This document shows positions 46,899 to 56,412 of a stretch of DNA of 64,000 bases, piece by piece. The notes beneath the pieces were generated by a model that saw nothing but the letters and a program-made list of their open reading frames with translations, had not been told where the DNA came from and did not search any database. Within the stretch, counting starts at the first letter, position 1. Every line of letters begins with the position of its first letter. The position numbers were made by a program, and so were the translations under genes. Source of the stretch: Veillonella magna DSM 19857 (GTDB lineage Bacteria; Bacillota; Negativicutes; Veillonellales; Veillonellaceae); assembly GCF_000428745.1 (NCBI RefSeq), contig NZ_KE386795.1, positions 84,692 through 148,691 of the forward strand, written 5' to 3'.

Positions 46899-48278
46899 AT
46901 GGCGAAGGTAAAGACTACATTTTTTTGTAATAACTGTGGTGCCGAATCACCGCGGTGGTTAGGCAAGTGTCCTCAATGCGGGCAATGGAATACATTGGTT
47001 GAAGAGGTAGTACACGATAGCAATAAAAAATCAACATCCGCCGCGTATCGACCGGTGGATAGCACGGCGACCAAGCCTCTGGCATTGGATGATATACAAA
47101 CGACGGGCGTAGCTCGTCTTACAACAGGGTACGGCGAAATCGATCGTGTACTTGGCGGCGGTATTGTTCCGGGATCCTTAGTACTGCTTGGCGGAGACCC
47201 CGGCATAGGCAAATCCACGCTACTCTTACAAGTTTCCGGACATATTGCAGAAAAAAGCGGTGTAGTCTTATATGCATCTGGCGAAGAATCGCAAACACAG
47301 TTAAAACTGCGGGCGGAACGACTTCACATTACTGGCAAACGCTTGCAGGTAATGGCGGATACACGTCTTGACGGTGTTTTAGCAGAAGCGGTTCGAAATA
47401 AACCGGTATTGCTTATTGTCGATTCCATTCAAACTATGTATACCGAAGATATTGAGTCGGCGCCGGGAAGTGTGGGCCAGGTAAGGGAATGTACGGCGCG
47501 GTTATTACGATTTGCTAAAGAAACAGGGGTACCAGTAGTTATTATCGGTCACGTTACTAAGGAAGGAAATATTGCAGGGCCACGCATGCTGGAACATATG
47601 GTAGATGTTGTACTTTATTTTGAAGGAGAACGGTCGTATCAATTTCGTATACTACGGGCTATAAAAAATCGTTTCGGTTCCACCTCGGAGACGGGGTTGT
47701 TTGCCATGGAAGAAGAAGGCTTAGGAGAACTACTGAATCCGTCGGCAACATTGCTGGCGGAGCGTACCGAAGAGGAAAGTGGTTCGGCTATTATGGCATA
47801 CCTGGAAGGTGTTCGCCCTATTCTGGTAGAAGTGCAAAGTCTGGTCGTGACTACAGCATTCGGCATGCCGCGTAGAACATCCATCGGTTATGATTTGAAT
47901 CGTTTGATTGTGTTATTGGCGGTGTTGGAAAAACGATGTCGGTTAACGTTGGGAAATAAAGATGTCTATGTAAATGTTATCGGCGGACTCAAAGTAAACG
48001 AGCCTGCTTGTGATTTGGCAATGGCCGTAGCTATCGTTTCCAATTTAAAAAATCGAGCTGTGCCGGCAGATATGGTTATTCTCGGTGAAGTCGGCCTTAC
48101 CGGAGCAGTGCGCAGCATTCCTCGTATTGAGCAACGTATACAGGAGGCGGCAAAGCTTGGTTTCAGACGTTTTATTGTTCCAGCCGGTAACAAACAACAG
48201 TTAAAAAAACTGAACGGAGATATAACGGTACATGGTGTAAGTACAGTCGAAGAAGCATTACAGGCTGTATTTGGGTAA
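46899..48278 (+). CDS. radA: DNA repair protein RadA
   Basis: RadA is a RecA-related helicase acting on branch migration in recombinational repair. The 459-residue protein has the zinc finger (CNNCGAESPRWLGKCPQCG), Walker A GDPGIGKST near 106, KNRFGSTSE near 252 and a Lon protease-like C-terminal domain. It follows clpC as in Bacillus. Confidence 0.97.
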   Translation: MAKVKTTFFCNNCGAESPRWLGKCPQCGQWNTLVEEVVHDSNKKSTSAAYRPVDSTATKPLALDDIQTTGVARLTTGYGEIDRVLGGGIVPGSLVLLGGDPGIGKSTLLLQVSGHIAEKSGVVLYASGEESQTQLKLRAERLHITGKRLQVMADTRLDGVLAEAVRNKPVLLIVDSIQTMYTEDIESAPGSVGQVRECTARLLRFAKETGVPVVIIGHVTKEGNIAGPRMLEHMVDVVLYFEGERSYQFRILRAIKNRFGSTSETGLFAMEEEGLGELLNPSATLLAERTEEESGSAIMAYLEGVRPILVEVQSLVVTTAFGMPRRTSIGYDLNRLIVLLAVLEKRCRLTLGNKDVYVNVIGGLKVNEPACDLAMAVAIVSNLKNRAVPADMVILGEVGLTGAVRSIPRIEQRIQEAAKLGFRRFIVPAGNKQQLKKLNGDITVHGVSTVEEALQAVFG

Positions 48279-48367
48279 TAAAATCATGGAATACCTGAAA
48301 TTGTTCATGTATAATTTATGATTTTGCTGTACAATATTATATATACGGAAAGGAGGTGAAACGAAAT

Positions 48368-49513
48368 ATGTATAGGATTTTACGATATGTCATAGCCATC
48401 TTATTCGGAATCATGGGCTTCATGTTAATGGAGGCGTCCATGCCGATTTTATCGCCTATTATTGATGTGAAGTTTTTAAAAATGGGCTTTTTCGGTGTAT
48501 CGCTGATGAAGATTTTAGCACTGATACTAGGCTCCGGTCTAGGCGGTGTGGTAGGCTACTTGATTTCAGCCTTTGTACTCGACCAAGGGATTCGCATGTC
48601 TAAACATGTAGAGCGTGTGTTATCTCATGTGCCGAGTCAAGAATTAATGGCCGGCACAGCCGGATTACTTTTCGGACTCATAATAGCAAATTTAATCGGC
48701 TTGGCATTTTACAGAGTTCCTATCATAGGCTCCTATATTCCTATCGTGTTAAGTGCTGTTCTCGGTTACATCGGTATGCAACTGGCCTCGCGAAAGGGTC
48801 CGGAATTGTATACTTCGCTATTGCAGTATAAGAGTGCACCGAAGGCGAAGAAAAAAGAAAAAGGAGACGCAAAAGCAGCGGCAATACAGGACGATCGTTT
48901 TTCCGGTATATCGGAAGCAAAACTGCTGGACACATCGGTGATTATCGACGGTCGCATCGCCGAACTGTGTGCTACTGGATTTTTAGAAGGTCCATTGGTA
49001 GTCCCTCTTTTTGTATTGGAAGAGTTGCAGCGCATTTCCGACTCGTCGGATACGTTGAAACGGAATCGCGGCCGACGCGGTTTGGATATTTTGCAGGATA
49101 TGCAGCAACGAGATCTCATTCCGATTATTGTTATTGACGATGATTATGATGATATTGCCGAAGTAGATTCTAAATTGATGCGGCTGGCTTTGGAACGACG
49201 TTGGAAGATTATTACTAATGATTTTAATCTTAATAAGGTAGCGCGATTACAAGGCATAGCCGTATTGAATTTAAATGATTTGGCCAATGCATTAAAGCCG
49301 GCAATGATTCCGGGCGAATGGATTCGCGTGCAGGTTATCAAGGAAGGGAAAGAAAACGGTCAAGGCGTAGCCTATCTGGATGACGGAACTATGATTGTCA
49401 TTGAAAACGGCGCCGAATATGTGGATACGTCTATTGATGTTATGGTTACTTCAATTTTACAAACCAGTGCGGGCCGTATGATTTTTACACGTGCTAAAGG
49501 GAGTAAGGAATGA
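48368..49513 (+). CDS. PIN/TRAM domain membrane protein YacL
   Basis: The 381-residue protein has four N-terminal membrane segments (about residues 5-130), a PIN nuclease-fold domain (about 178-290; LLDTSVIIDGRIAEL, EELQRISDSSD, TNDFNLNK with conserved acidic residues) and a C-terminal TRAM domain (about 300-360). It matches YacL of Bacillus in order and domains. Start ATG 48368 follows AGGAGGTG; a GTG at 48356 lies within that site. RNase activity is suspected in the family but its target is unknown. It overlaps ispDF by 4 bp. Confidence 0.9.
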   Translation: MYRILRYVIAILFGIMGFMLMEASMPILSPIIDVKFLKMGFFGVSLMKILALILGSGLGGVVGYLISAFVLDQGIRMSKHVERVLSHVPSQELMAGTAGLLFGLIIANLIGLAFYRVPIIGSYIPIVLSAVLGYIGMQLASRKGPELYTSLLQYKSAPKAKKKEKGDAKAAAIQDDRFSGISEAKLLDTSVIIDGRIAELCATGFLEGPLVVPLFVLEELQRISDSSDTLKRNRGRRGLDILQDMQQRDLIPIIVIDDDYDDIAEVDSKLMRLALERRWKIITNDFNLNKVARLQGIAVLNLNDLANALKPAMIPGEWIRVQVIKEGKENGQGVAYLDDGTMIVIENGAEYVDTSIDVMVTSILQTSAGRMIFTRAKGSKE

Positions 49514-50685
49514 TTAGTTGTATTTTGTTGGTGGCCGGATGCGGTCGTCGCATGTGTATGAATAAGAATAAAATATTTCTTCGCATCGGAGGACTCTCCT
49601 TGGTGCAGTGGAATTTAAAACATCTACGAGAGGTTACGAATCTGGCAGAGGTAGTTATTGTTACGGCTCCCGGCGAGCGTGACTCCATTCAAGGCGAAGT
49701 GGCGGCTATGGGAGAATTTCCCTGGCGCGTTGTGTATTGTGATGGTGGCAAGGAACGGCAAGACTCGGTAGAAAACGGACTGGCCATGGTCGGTGACGAT
49801 TGTAATGTCGTACTGGTTCACGACGGTGCGCGTCCTATGGCTACGGCTGAACTGTTTGAAGCGGTAGCGGCAAAGGCCGCCGAAGTCGGCGCTGCTTTAG
49901 CGGCGGTGCCGGCCGTGGATACCATTAAACGGGTGGATGGCGATGCCTCTCGAAGTTTGGCTACGTTACCGCGGGAAGAATTATATATTGCGCAAACGCC
50001 GCAGGGCTTTCGCAAAGATGTAATGATAGCCTCAAGACGCTATGCGGTTACCCATAAGGTGCGAGGCACCGATGATGTTTCATTGGTAGAAGCCATGGGA
50101 GAGCCGGTGGCCATTGTTGCCGGTGATTATAAGAATATCAAGATTACAACGCCGTCGGACAGACAGGCAGCCATGTGTTATTTAGGAGGGAAACAGCCCA
50201 TGATGCGCGTAGGCTATGGCTACGATATTCACCGATTCAAAGAAGGACGCCCTTGTATTTTAGGTGGTGTTACCATTGAGAGTCCCATAGGGCCGGACGG
50301 TCATTCCGATGCAGATGTACTGATTCATGCCTTGATGGATGCTCTGTTGGGAGCTGCGGGATTACGGGATATCGGCTATTATTTCCCGCCGGAAGACATG
50401 CAGTATAAAGGGATTTCCAGCATGGAGCTGTTGCGCCGGGTGAATTTATTGTTGAAAGAAGAAGGGTTAAAAGCCTATAATGTAGATGTTATGGTTATTG
50501 CTGAGGCGCCGAAGTTAAAACCGCATATTGAGCAAATGAAAGAAAACATCGCTCGTGTGCTGGACATGGAGCCCGGCTATATAAGTGTAAAGGCTACTAC
50601 CAACGAAATGCTTGGTGCCTTGGGCCGAAAAGAAGGTATTGCGGCACAGGCAGTAGTTACACTGTGTGAAAGAGAGGATTTGTGA
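49510..50685 (+). CDS. ispDF: Fused IspD-IspF isoprenoid biosynthesis enzyme
   Basis: One 391-residue reading frame has IspD (2-C-methyl-D-erythritol 4-phosphate cytidylyltransferase, about 1-225; AGCGRRM, VHDGARPM, TPQGF, GTDDVSL) and then IspF (2,4-cyclodiphosphate synthase, about 232-391; GYGYDIHRF, GHSDADVLIHALMDALLGA, KATTNE). IspD and IspF are separate genes in Bacillus; the fused form is best known from Proteobacteria. The metal-binding Asp and His residues of IspF are kept. It overlaps yacL by 4 bp and lies just before gltX. Confidence 0.94.
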   Translation: MISCILLVAGCGRRMCMNKNKIFLRIGGLSLVQWNLKHLREVTNLAEVVIVTAPGERDSIQGEVAAMGEFPWRVVYCDGGKERQDSVENGLAMVGDDCNVVLVHDGARPMATAELFEAVAAKAAEVGAALAAVPAVDTIKRVDGDASRSLATLPREELYIAQTPQGFRKDVMIASRRYAVTHKVRGTDDVSLVEAMGEPVAIVAGDYKNIKITTPSDRQAAMCYLGGKQPMMRVGYGYDIHRFKEGRPCILGGVTIESPIGPDGHSDADVLIHALMDALLGAAGLRDIGYYFPPEDMQYKGISSMELLRRVNLLLKEEGLKAYNVDVMVIAEAPKLKPHIEQMKENIARVLDMEPGYISVKATTNEMLGALGRKEGIAAQAVVTLCEREDL

Positions 50686-50687
50686 TT

Positions 50688-52154
50688 ATGTCAAAAATGA
50701 AAGTTCGTTTCGCTCCGAGCCCGACGGGGCCGTTCCATATCGGTGGCGCACGCTCCGCTTTATTCAACTGGTTGTTGGCTCGCCGCGAAGGAGGTACATT
50801 CCTACTTCGTATCGAAGATACCGATTTGGTGCGCTCTACCCGTGAAAGCGAAGAAAATATTAAAGCCGCTTTAAAATGGTTAGGCATGGATTGGGACGAA
50901 GGTATTGACGTTGGCGGTGACAACGGTCCGTATCGCCAGACAGAACGACTCGATATTTATAAAGAAGTGACGGATCGTCTCATTGCCGAAGGCAAAGCAT
51001 ATTATTGCTATTGCACGGAAGAAGAATTGGAAGCGGAACGTCAAGCACAGTTGGCACGCGGCGAAACACCGAAGTACAACGGTCATTGCTGTCATTTGAC
51101 GGAAGAGCAGCGCGCTGCTTACGAAGCGGAAGGACGTAAGCCGACGGTACGTCTTCGCGTACCTCTTAACGAAACCGTTGCGTTTGATGACATGGTTCGC
51201 GGTCATGTATCCTTCGAATCGAACGGTATCGGCGATTTTGTTATTGTTAAGTCCGACGGTATTCCGGTATATAACTATGCCGTTGTCATCGATGACCACA
51301 CGATGGAAGTAACCCATGTTATTCGCGCGGAAGAACACTTATCTAATACGCCGCGACAGATTGTTATCTACAATGCCTTGGGCTGGGAGGTACCGACGTT
51401 CGGTCACATTTCGTTGATCATGGGCAAAGACGGTAAGAAGATGAGTAAACGTCATGGTGCTACATCGGTAGAACAATATAAAAACCTCGGTTACTTGCCG
51501 GAAGCAATCAATAACTTCTTGGCTCTTATGGGGTGGGCTCCGGAAGGCGAACAGGAACTCTTTACGACAGAAGAATTGATAAAGAACTTCTCCATGGATC
51601 GCGTTGCTAAAAACCCGGCCGTGTTCGACATTGATAAGTTGAATTGGATTAACTTCAATTACATGAAGAAACTTACCGATGAAGAATTATATAGGTTGTG
51701 TTTGCCATCGCTACAGGAAGCAGGCTATGCATCGGCGCAGCCCGATGAAGCGGAAAAAGCACGGCTTACCATGTTGTGCGTATGCTTGAAGGATCATATC
51801 AGTTACGGTGCGCAAATTAAAGAAGAAGCGGCTATGTTCTTTACCGACAGCATCAGTATTGACGAAGAACACCGTGACGATATCAAGGCTGTGTTGGCGG
51901 AAGAATCCTGCCCGACTGTATTAGCTGCTTTCAGCGATAAATTAAAAGCGATGGACGAAGTGACGCCGGAACAGGTAAAAGCAGCCATTAAGGCCATCAT
52001 GAAGGAAACTAAACTGAAGGGTAAATTCGTGTTTATGCCGATTCGTGTGGCCATCACCGGACAGATGCACGGACCGGACTTAAACTACATCGTGCCGTTA
52101 CTCGGTCGCGATACCGTATTGGCACGCTTGGCATCCGTAGATACATTGGCATAA
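50688..52154 (+). CDS. gltX: Glutamyl-tRNA synthetase
   Basis: GltX charges tRNA-Glu. The 488-residue class I enzyme has the HIGH-type motif in RFAPSPTGPFHIGGARSALF at 6-25, KMSKRHG near 250 and an anticodon-binding C-terminal domain. Start ATG 50688 has AGAGAGGA upstream; a GTG at 50682 is a possible alternative. There is no T-box in front of it. Confidence 0.97.
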   Translation: MSKMKVRFAPSPTGPFHIGGARSALFNWLLARREGGTFLLRIEDTDLVRSTRESEENIKAALKWLGMDWDEGIDVGGDNGPYRQTERLDIYKEVTDRLIAEGKAYYCYCTEEELEAERQAQLARGETPKYNGHCCHLTEEQRAAYEAEGRKPTVRLRVPLNETVAFDDMVRGHVSFESNGIGDFVIVKSDGIPVYNYAVVIDDHTMEVTHVIRAEEHLSNTPRQIVIYNALGWEVPTFGHISLIMGKDGKKMSKRHGATSVEQYKNLGYLPEAINNFLALMGWAPEGEQELFTTEELIKNFSMDRVAKNPAVFDIDKLNWINFNYMKKLTDEELYRLCLPSLQEAGYASAQPDEAEKARLTMLCVCLKDHISYGAQIKEEAAMFFTDSISIDEEHRDDIKAVLAEESCPTVLAAFSDKLKAMDEVTPEQVKAAIKAIMKETKLKGKFVFMPIRVAITGQMHGPDLNYIVPLLGRDTVLARLASVDTLA

Positions 52155-52193
52155 CACAGGTAGCGCCGTTAGGCGCATAAGGGAGGCAGTACA

Positions 52194-53414
52194 ATGGAAA
52201 CTATGTTGGAACGTTTTATTCGTTATACAAAAATTAATACGCGGTCAAATGAAGAAAGCACGACGGTGCCGTCTACCGAATCTCAGGTGGCCTTTGCCAA
52301 GATGTTGGCAGAGGATTTAGAACGTATCGGTATGCAAAACGTAATGATCAACCCGCGAAATGGTTTTGTAACGGCGGCATTGCCGGCGAATACGGATAAA
52401 AAGGTACCGGCTATAGGCTTTATTGCTCATATGGATACCGCCGATTACAATGCGGAAGGTATTTCTCCGCGCGTTATTGAATCCTATGACGGTAAGGACA
52501 TCTTGCTAAATGAAAAGGAACAGATTTATAGTCGCGTAAAAGACTTCCCGAATTTAAAAAACTATGTAGGAAAAACACTGATTGTTACCGACGGTACAAC
52601 TCTGTTGGGTGGTGATGACAAGGCAGGCATCGTAGAAATCATGGAAGCCTTACAATACTTAATGGCTCATCCGGACATCGAACATGGTCTTGTTATGTGT
52701 GCCTTCGGACCGGATGAAGAAATCGGGCGCGGTGCCAATTTGTTTGAACCGGATACTTTCCCTGTTGACTTTGCTTATACGGTGGACGGTTCTTGCTTAG
52801 GCGAACTGGAATACGAAACATTTAACGCTGCCGGAGCTACGGTTACCTTAAAGGGGATTTCCGTACATCCCGGTTCGGCAAAGAATACCATGATCAACTG
52901 CAATAAATTGGCGATGGAATTCGATCGCATGTTACCGCAGTGCGCCGTACCGGAATTAACCGAAGGCCATGAAGGCTTTATTATGTTGCAAAGCACTACT
53001 ACCTCTATCGACAGCGGCGAAATGAGTTATATCATTCGCGATCACGACAGAGCAGCCTTTGAAGCTAAAAAACAATTATTCCTATTGGCAGGAAAAGTAT
53101 TAAATGAACGGTACGGTACGGATGTAGTAACGATATCCATGAAAGATAGTTACTATAATATGTACGAAATTATTAAGGATCACATGGAATGCGTGGATGT
53201 TGCCAAGCGCGCCATGGAAGAAGCCGGCGTAACACCGATTATTCAACCGATTCGCGGCGGTACCGACGGTTCGAAAATTTCCTTTATGGGAATACCGACG
53301 CCGAATATTTTTACCGGTGTAGAAAACTTGCACGGTCGTCATGAATTTGCTTGTCTTGATGATATGCAAAAAGCGGTTGCCACTATTGTTAATATCTGTG
53401 ATACGAATAAATAG
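52194..53414 (+). CDS. pepT: Peptidase T (tripeptidase)
   Basis: PepT is a zinc aminopeptidase that cleaves N-terminal residues of tripeptides. The 406-residue M20 family protein shows GFIAHMDTAD near 75, LLGGDDKAGIVEIM near 137, GPDEEIGRGA near 170 and GGTDGSKISFMGIPTPNIFTG near 350. Ligands appear complete. It lies between gltX and the cysS T-box, where Bacillus has cysE, so it looks like a lineage-specific insertion in the block. Confidence 0.96.
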   Translation: METMLERFIRYTKINTRSNEESTTVPSTESQVAFAKMLAEDLERIGMQNVMINPRNGFVTAALPANTDKKVPAIGFIAHMDTADYNAEGISPRVIESYDGKDILLNEKEQIYSRVKDFPNLKNYVGKTLIVTDGTTLLGGDDKAGIVEIMEALQYLMAHPDIEHGLVMCAFGPDEEIGRGANLFEPDTFPVDFAYTVDGSCLGELEYETFNAAGATVTLKGISVHPGSAKNTMINCNKLAMEFDRMLPQCAVPELTEGHEGFIMLQSTTTSIDSGEMSYIIRDHDRAAFEAKKQLFLLAGKVLNERYGTDVVTISMKDSYYNMYEIIKDHMECVDVAKRAMEEAGVTPIIQPIRGGTDGSKISFMGIPTPNIFTGVENLHGRHEFACLDDMQKAVATIVNICDTNK

Positions 53415-53499
53415 TTTACTCTGAAATACTTTGACTTTATACGGCGGTCGTGGTATAGTATTACATATTGAAAATTTATAATGTAACGACTATGATTGA

Positions 53500-53716
53500 A
53501 AGAAGTACTTTTACACTAGCTTTACAGCGAGGACCGACTGGTGGAAGGGTTCAAGTATAGAAAAAAGGAATGCGTTCAGGAGTTGGTGGGTCGAATGATG
53601 CAGTAGACTAGCCCGGCGACGCCCGTTATGCGTATTGAGTGAGCGTGTACAGCGCTTAACAGAGTGGAACCGCGGGCCACCGTCTCTGTATGAGATGGTG
53701 GCCCTTTATATTTTTA
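53500..53716 (+). promoter_or_regulatory. T-box riboswitch (Cys specifier) controlling cysS
   Basis: The leader has the AGTA bulge (53504-53507), an AGCGAG/GGTGGAAG distal part of stem I, the specifier triplet TGC (cysteine) at 53571-53573 after GGAA, the T-box sequence AGAGTGGAACCGCGG (53661-53675) and a terminator stem (53674-53686 with 53692-53704) followed by T-rich DNA. Uncharged tRNA-Cys would favour the antiterminator, in which the T-box sequence pairs. A second TGC at 53599 is the less likely specifier. Confidence 0.95.
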
Positions 53717-53738
53717 CGGAAGTGAGGCATCGGGGACG

Positions 53739-55187
53739 ATGAGAGAAGTTAAAGTATTCAACACAATGACGAGGGAGAAAGAAGTATTTAAGCCTGTAAA
53801 AGAGGGGGAGGCTAAAATTTACGTCTGTGGCGTAACTCCCTACAATCACCCCCATATCGGTAATGCGCGCCCGTTTGTAACTTGGGATGTGATTCGCCGT
53901 TACTTAACGCATATCGGTTACAAAGTAACCTATGTGCAAAACTTTACGGATGTAGATGATAAAATTATTAACACCTCCAATGGCGAAGGCGTAAGCTGGG
54001 ATACCATTGCTAATCGTTATATCGATTCGTATTTTGAAGTTATGGATGCCCTCAATGTACGTCATGCCGATATCTATCCGCGCGTGTCGGAACACATTGA
54101 TGACATCATTGCCATGATTTCCCGTTTGGTGGAAAAAGGATACGCATACGAGTTGGACGGCGATGTGTACTACAGTGTAGAAAAATTCGAGCATTACGGT
54201 GAACTGTCCGGTCGTACGTTGGATGATATGGAAGCCGGTGCTCGCGTTGATGTAGACGATCGCAAGCATAACCCGATGGATTTTGCGTTGTGGAAAAGTG
54301 CTAAACCGGGGGAACCGTACTGGGAAAGTCCTTGGGGCAACGGTCGTCCGGGATGGCATATCGAATGCTCTGCCATGAGTAATAAATACTTGGGTGAGGA
54401 ATTTGATTTCCACGGTGGCGGCAGTGACTTAATCTTCCCGCACCATGAAAATGAAATTGCCCAGTCAGAAGGGTGTAACGGTCATCATCCGTCCGTGCGC
54501 TACTGGTTGCACAATGGATTTATTACCATTAACCAAGAAAAAATGAGTAAATCCTTGAATAACTTCTTCTTGGTAAAAGATATCTTGGCAGAGTACAGTC
54601 CGGATGCATTGCGCTACTTCCTTTTGAGCACGCATTATCGCAGTCCTTTGGATTTCAGCGATGAACGCTTGGAAGAAGCCAATAAATCATTGGAACGCAT
54701 GACGACGGCTATCGAAAACTTATTGTACTTGGAAGGCTGTGAAGACGGCCCGTGTGATGAAGAAGCAGCAGAATTATTAAAGAAGGCAAAAGCTTACGAA
54801 GAAGAATTTGAAGAAGCCATGTCCGATGATTTCAACACCGCATTAGCCGGAGCACCTATGTTCGGTTTGGCAAAAGAAATCAACATTTATTACCAGTCGG
54901 TACAGAACCAATCCGGCACGGTATGCCGCGAAACCATTGCGGAAGTAAAACGTATTTTCCGTATGATGACGGATATTCTCGGTATTTTGGAACAAGCATG
55001 GGAAGGTCCGAAGGCAGACGGAAAAGAATATGATGCGCTTATGCAGGTGATTCTGCGCGTACGTCAGCATTGCCGCGATAAAAAATTATGGGACGTAGCG
55101 GACGCAATTCGTGACGAATTGAATGAATTGGGTATTATTATCGAAGATTCTCCGCAGGGAGCACGGTGGAAGAAACGTGAAATTTAA
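53739..55187 (+). CDS. cysS: Cysteinyl-tRNA synthetase
   Basis: CysS charges tRNA-Cys. The 482-residue class I enzyme has the zinc Cys in YVCGVTPYNHPHIGNAR (HIGH = HIGN), GWHIECSAMS near 207, HHENEIAQSE near 236 and KMSKS near 268. The gene is behind the T-box at 53500-53716. Length is typical. Its end overlaps mrnC by 11 bp. Confidence 0.97.
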   Translation: MREVKVFNTMTREKEVFKPVKEGEAKIYVCGVTPYNHPHIGNARPFVTWDVIRRYLTHIGYKVTYVQNFTDVDDKIINTSNGEGVSWDTIANRYIDSYFEVMDALNVRHADIYPRVSEHIDDIIAMISRLVEKGYAYELDGDVYYSVEKFEHYGELSGRTLDDMEAGARVDVDDRKHNPMDFALWKSAKPGEPYWESPWGNGRPGWHIECSAMSNKYLGEEFDFHGGGSDLIFPHHENEIAQSEGCNGHHPSVRYWLHNGFITINQEKMSKSLNNFFLVKDILAEYSPDALRYFLLSTHYRSPLDFSDERLEEANKSLERMTTAIENLLYLEGCEDGPCDEEAAELLKKAKAYEEEFEEAMSDDFNTALAGAPMFGLAKEINIYYQSVQNQSGTVCRETIAEVKRIFRMMTDILGILEQAWEGPKADGKEYDALMQVILRVRQHCRDKKLWDVADAIRDELNELGIIIEDSPQGARWKKREI

Positions 55188-55644
55188 ACAATATCAGTTT
55201 TTACGAGACAGAGCCGTTGCTATATTGAAAGAACAAGACACGCATGAGGGGATGCACACCGTTGAGGCGGCAGAGGATTCCCTCATGCTTGCCTATATGG
55301 GGGATGCGCTGTATTCTCTATATGTACGAGAACGTGTGATTGCTACGGGCATTGCCAAAGTGCAGGTACTTCACACGATAGTGACGGAATTTATCTGTGC
55401 CAAATCACAGGCGAAGGCGTTACCGGTACTGGAAACCTTGTTTACGGAAGAAGAACATGAGGTGGCCAGACGGGCACGCAACGGTCATGTGAACGTGCCG
55501 AAGAGTGCTACCGTACAGGAATACCGAGCCAGTACGGCATTTGAAGCCGTACTCGGTTATTTATATTATGAAGGGCGCCGGGATCGATTGCAGAGCCTGA
55601 TGGCAAAAGCATTTTCGGTTACGCTGGAGAATTTACACTTTTAA
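55177..55644 (+). CDS. mrnC: Mini-RNase III
   Basis: Mini-III matures 23S rRNA in Bacillus. The 155-residue protein has only the RNase III catalytic domain (LAYMGDALYSLYVRE near 37, EYRASTAFEAVLGYLYYEG near 115) and no double-strand RNA-binding domain. The start is taken as GTG 55177, which overlaps the end of cysS and has GGTGGAAG upstream; an upstream in-frame ATG lies deep in cysS. Order cysS-mrnC-rlmB is as in Bacillus. Confidence 0.93.
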   Translation: MKFKQYQFLRDRAVAILKEQDTHEGMHTVEAAEDSLMLAYMGDALYSLYVRERVIATGIAKVQVLHTIVTEFICAKSQAKALPVLETLFTEEEHEVARRARNGHVNVPKSATVQEYRASTAFEAVLGYLYYEGRRDRLQSLMAKAFSVTLENLHF

Positions 55645-55682
55645 CTATCCGAAGAATGCTGAACTGATAAGAAAGGACGACC

Positions 55683-56408
55683 ATGGAAGAATATATTGTA
55701 GGACGCAATGCTGTTCGCGAGGCATTGCGGTCGGGACGACCCATTCAACGCCTGTTGGTGACTACCGAGAAAGGGCAAGGCTCACTGAAAGAAATTATTG
55801 CCTTGGCAAAGGATAAGGGCATTGAAGTACGTCACGTACCGGAATCACAGCTACAGGCTTGTGCTCACGGTAATGTGCATCAAGGCGTGGCGGCCATGGT
55901 TGCCACCGTACATTTTGCTTCGCTGGATGATGTACTGGCACAAGCAAAGGGAACGCCGCTGCTTATTCTGACGGACGGTGTAGAGGATCCGCACAATATG
56001 GGAGCAATTATTCGCACCGCAGAATGTGTAGGTGCTACGGCTGTTCTCATACCGAAACGTCACAATGCGCCGATTAACGCAACAGTGGCAAAGACATCGG
56101 CCGGGGCGGTAGAGTTTATTCCTTTAGTGCAAGTGGGCAATGTGGCACAAACCATTAAGGAGTTACAGAAGCAGGGCTTTTGGGTAATGGGCGCTCATAT
56201 GGAAGGCGACAGAACGATGTACGAGGCAGACATGACAGTACCTACTGTGTTGGTGGTGGGGAACGAGGGCAAAGGCCTTAGTCGTTTAACCAAAGAAAGC
56301 TGTGATTTTTTGGTGACGATTCCTATGGCAGGACGCCTTAATTCCTTGAACGCTTCGGTAGCAGCGGCATTGCTCATGTATGAGGCACAGCGACAAAGGC
56401 AGGCTTGA
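55683..56408 (+). CDS. rlmB: 23S rRNA (guanosine-2'-O-)-methyltransferase, TrmH/SpoU family
   Basis: The 241-residue SPOUT enzyme has a SpoU substrate-binding N domain and the knot: DGVEDPHNMGAIIRTAE near 99, NEGKGLSRLT near 198 and IPMAGRLNSLNASVAAALL near 213. It would methylate the ribose of G2251 of 23S rRNA. The next gene starts 5 bp after its stop. Confidence 0.94.
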   Translation: MEEYIVGRNAVREALRSGRPIQRLLVTTEKGQGSLKEIIALAKDKGIEVRHVPESQLQACAHGNVHQGVAAMVATVHFASLDDVLAQAKGTPLLILTDGVEDPHNMGAIIRTAECVGATAVLIPKRHNAPINATVAKTSAGAVEFIPLVQVGNVAQTIKELQKQGFWVMGAHMEGDRTMYEADMTVPTVLVVGNEGKGLSRLTKESCDFLVTIPMAGRLNSLNASVAAALLMYEAQRQRQA

Positions 56409-56412
56409 TACT

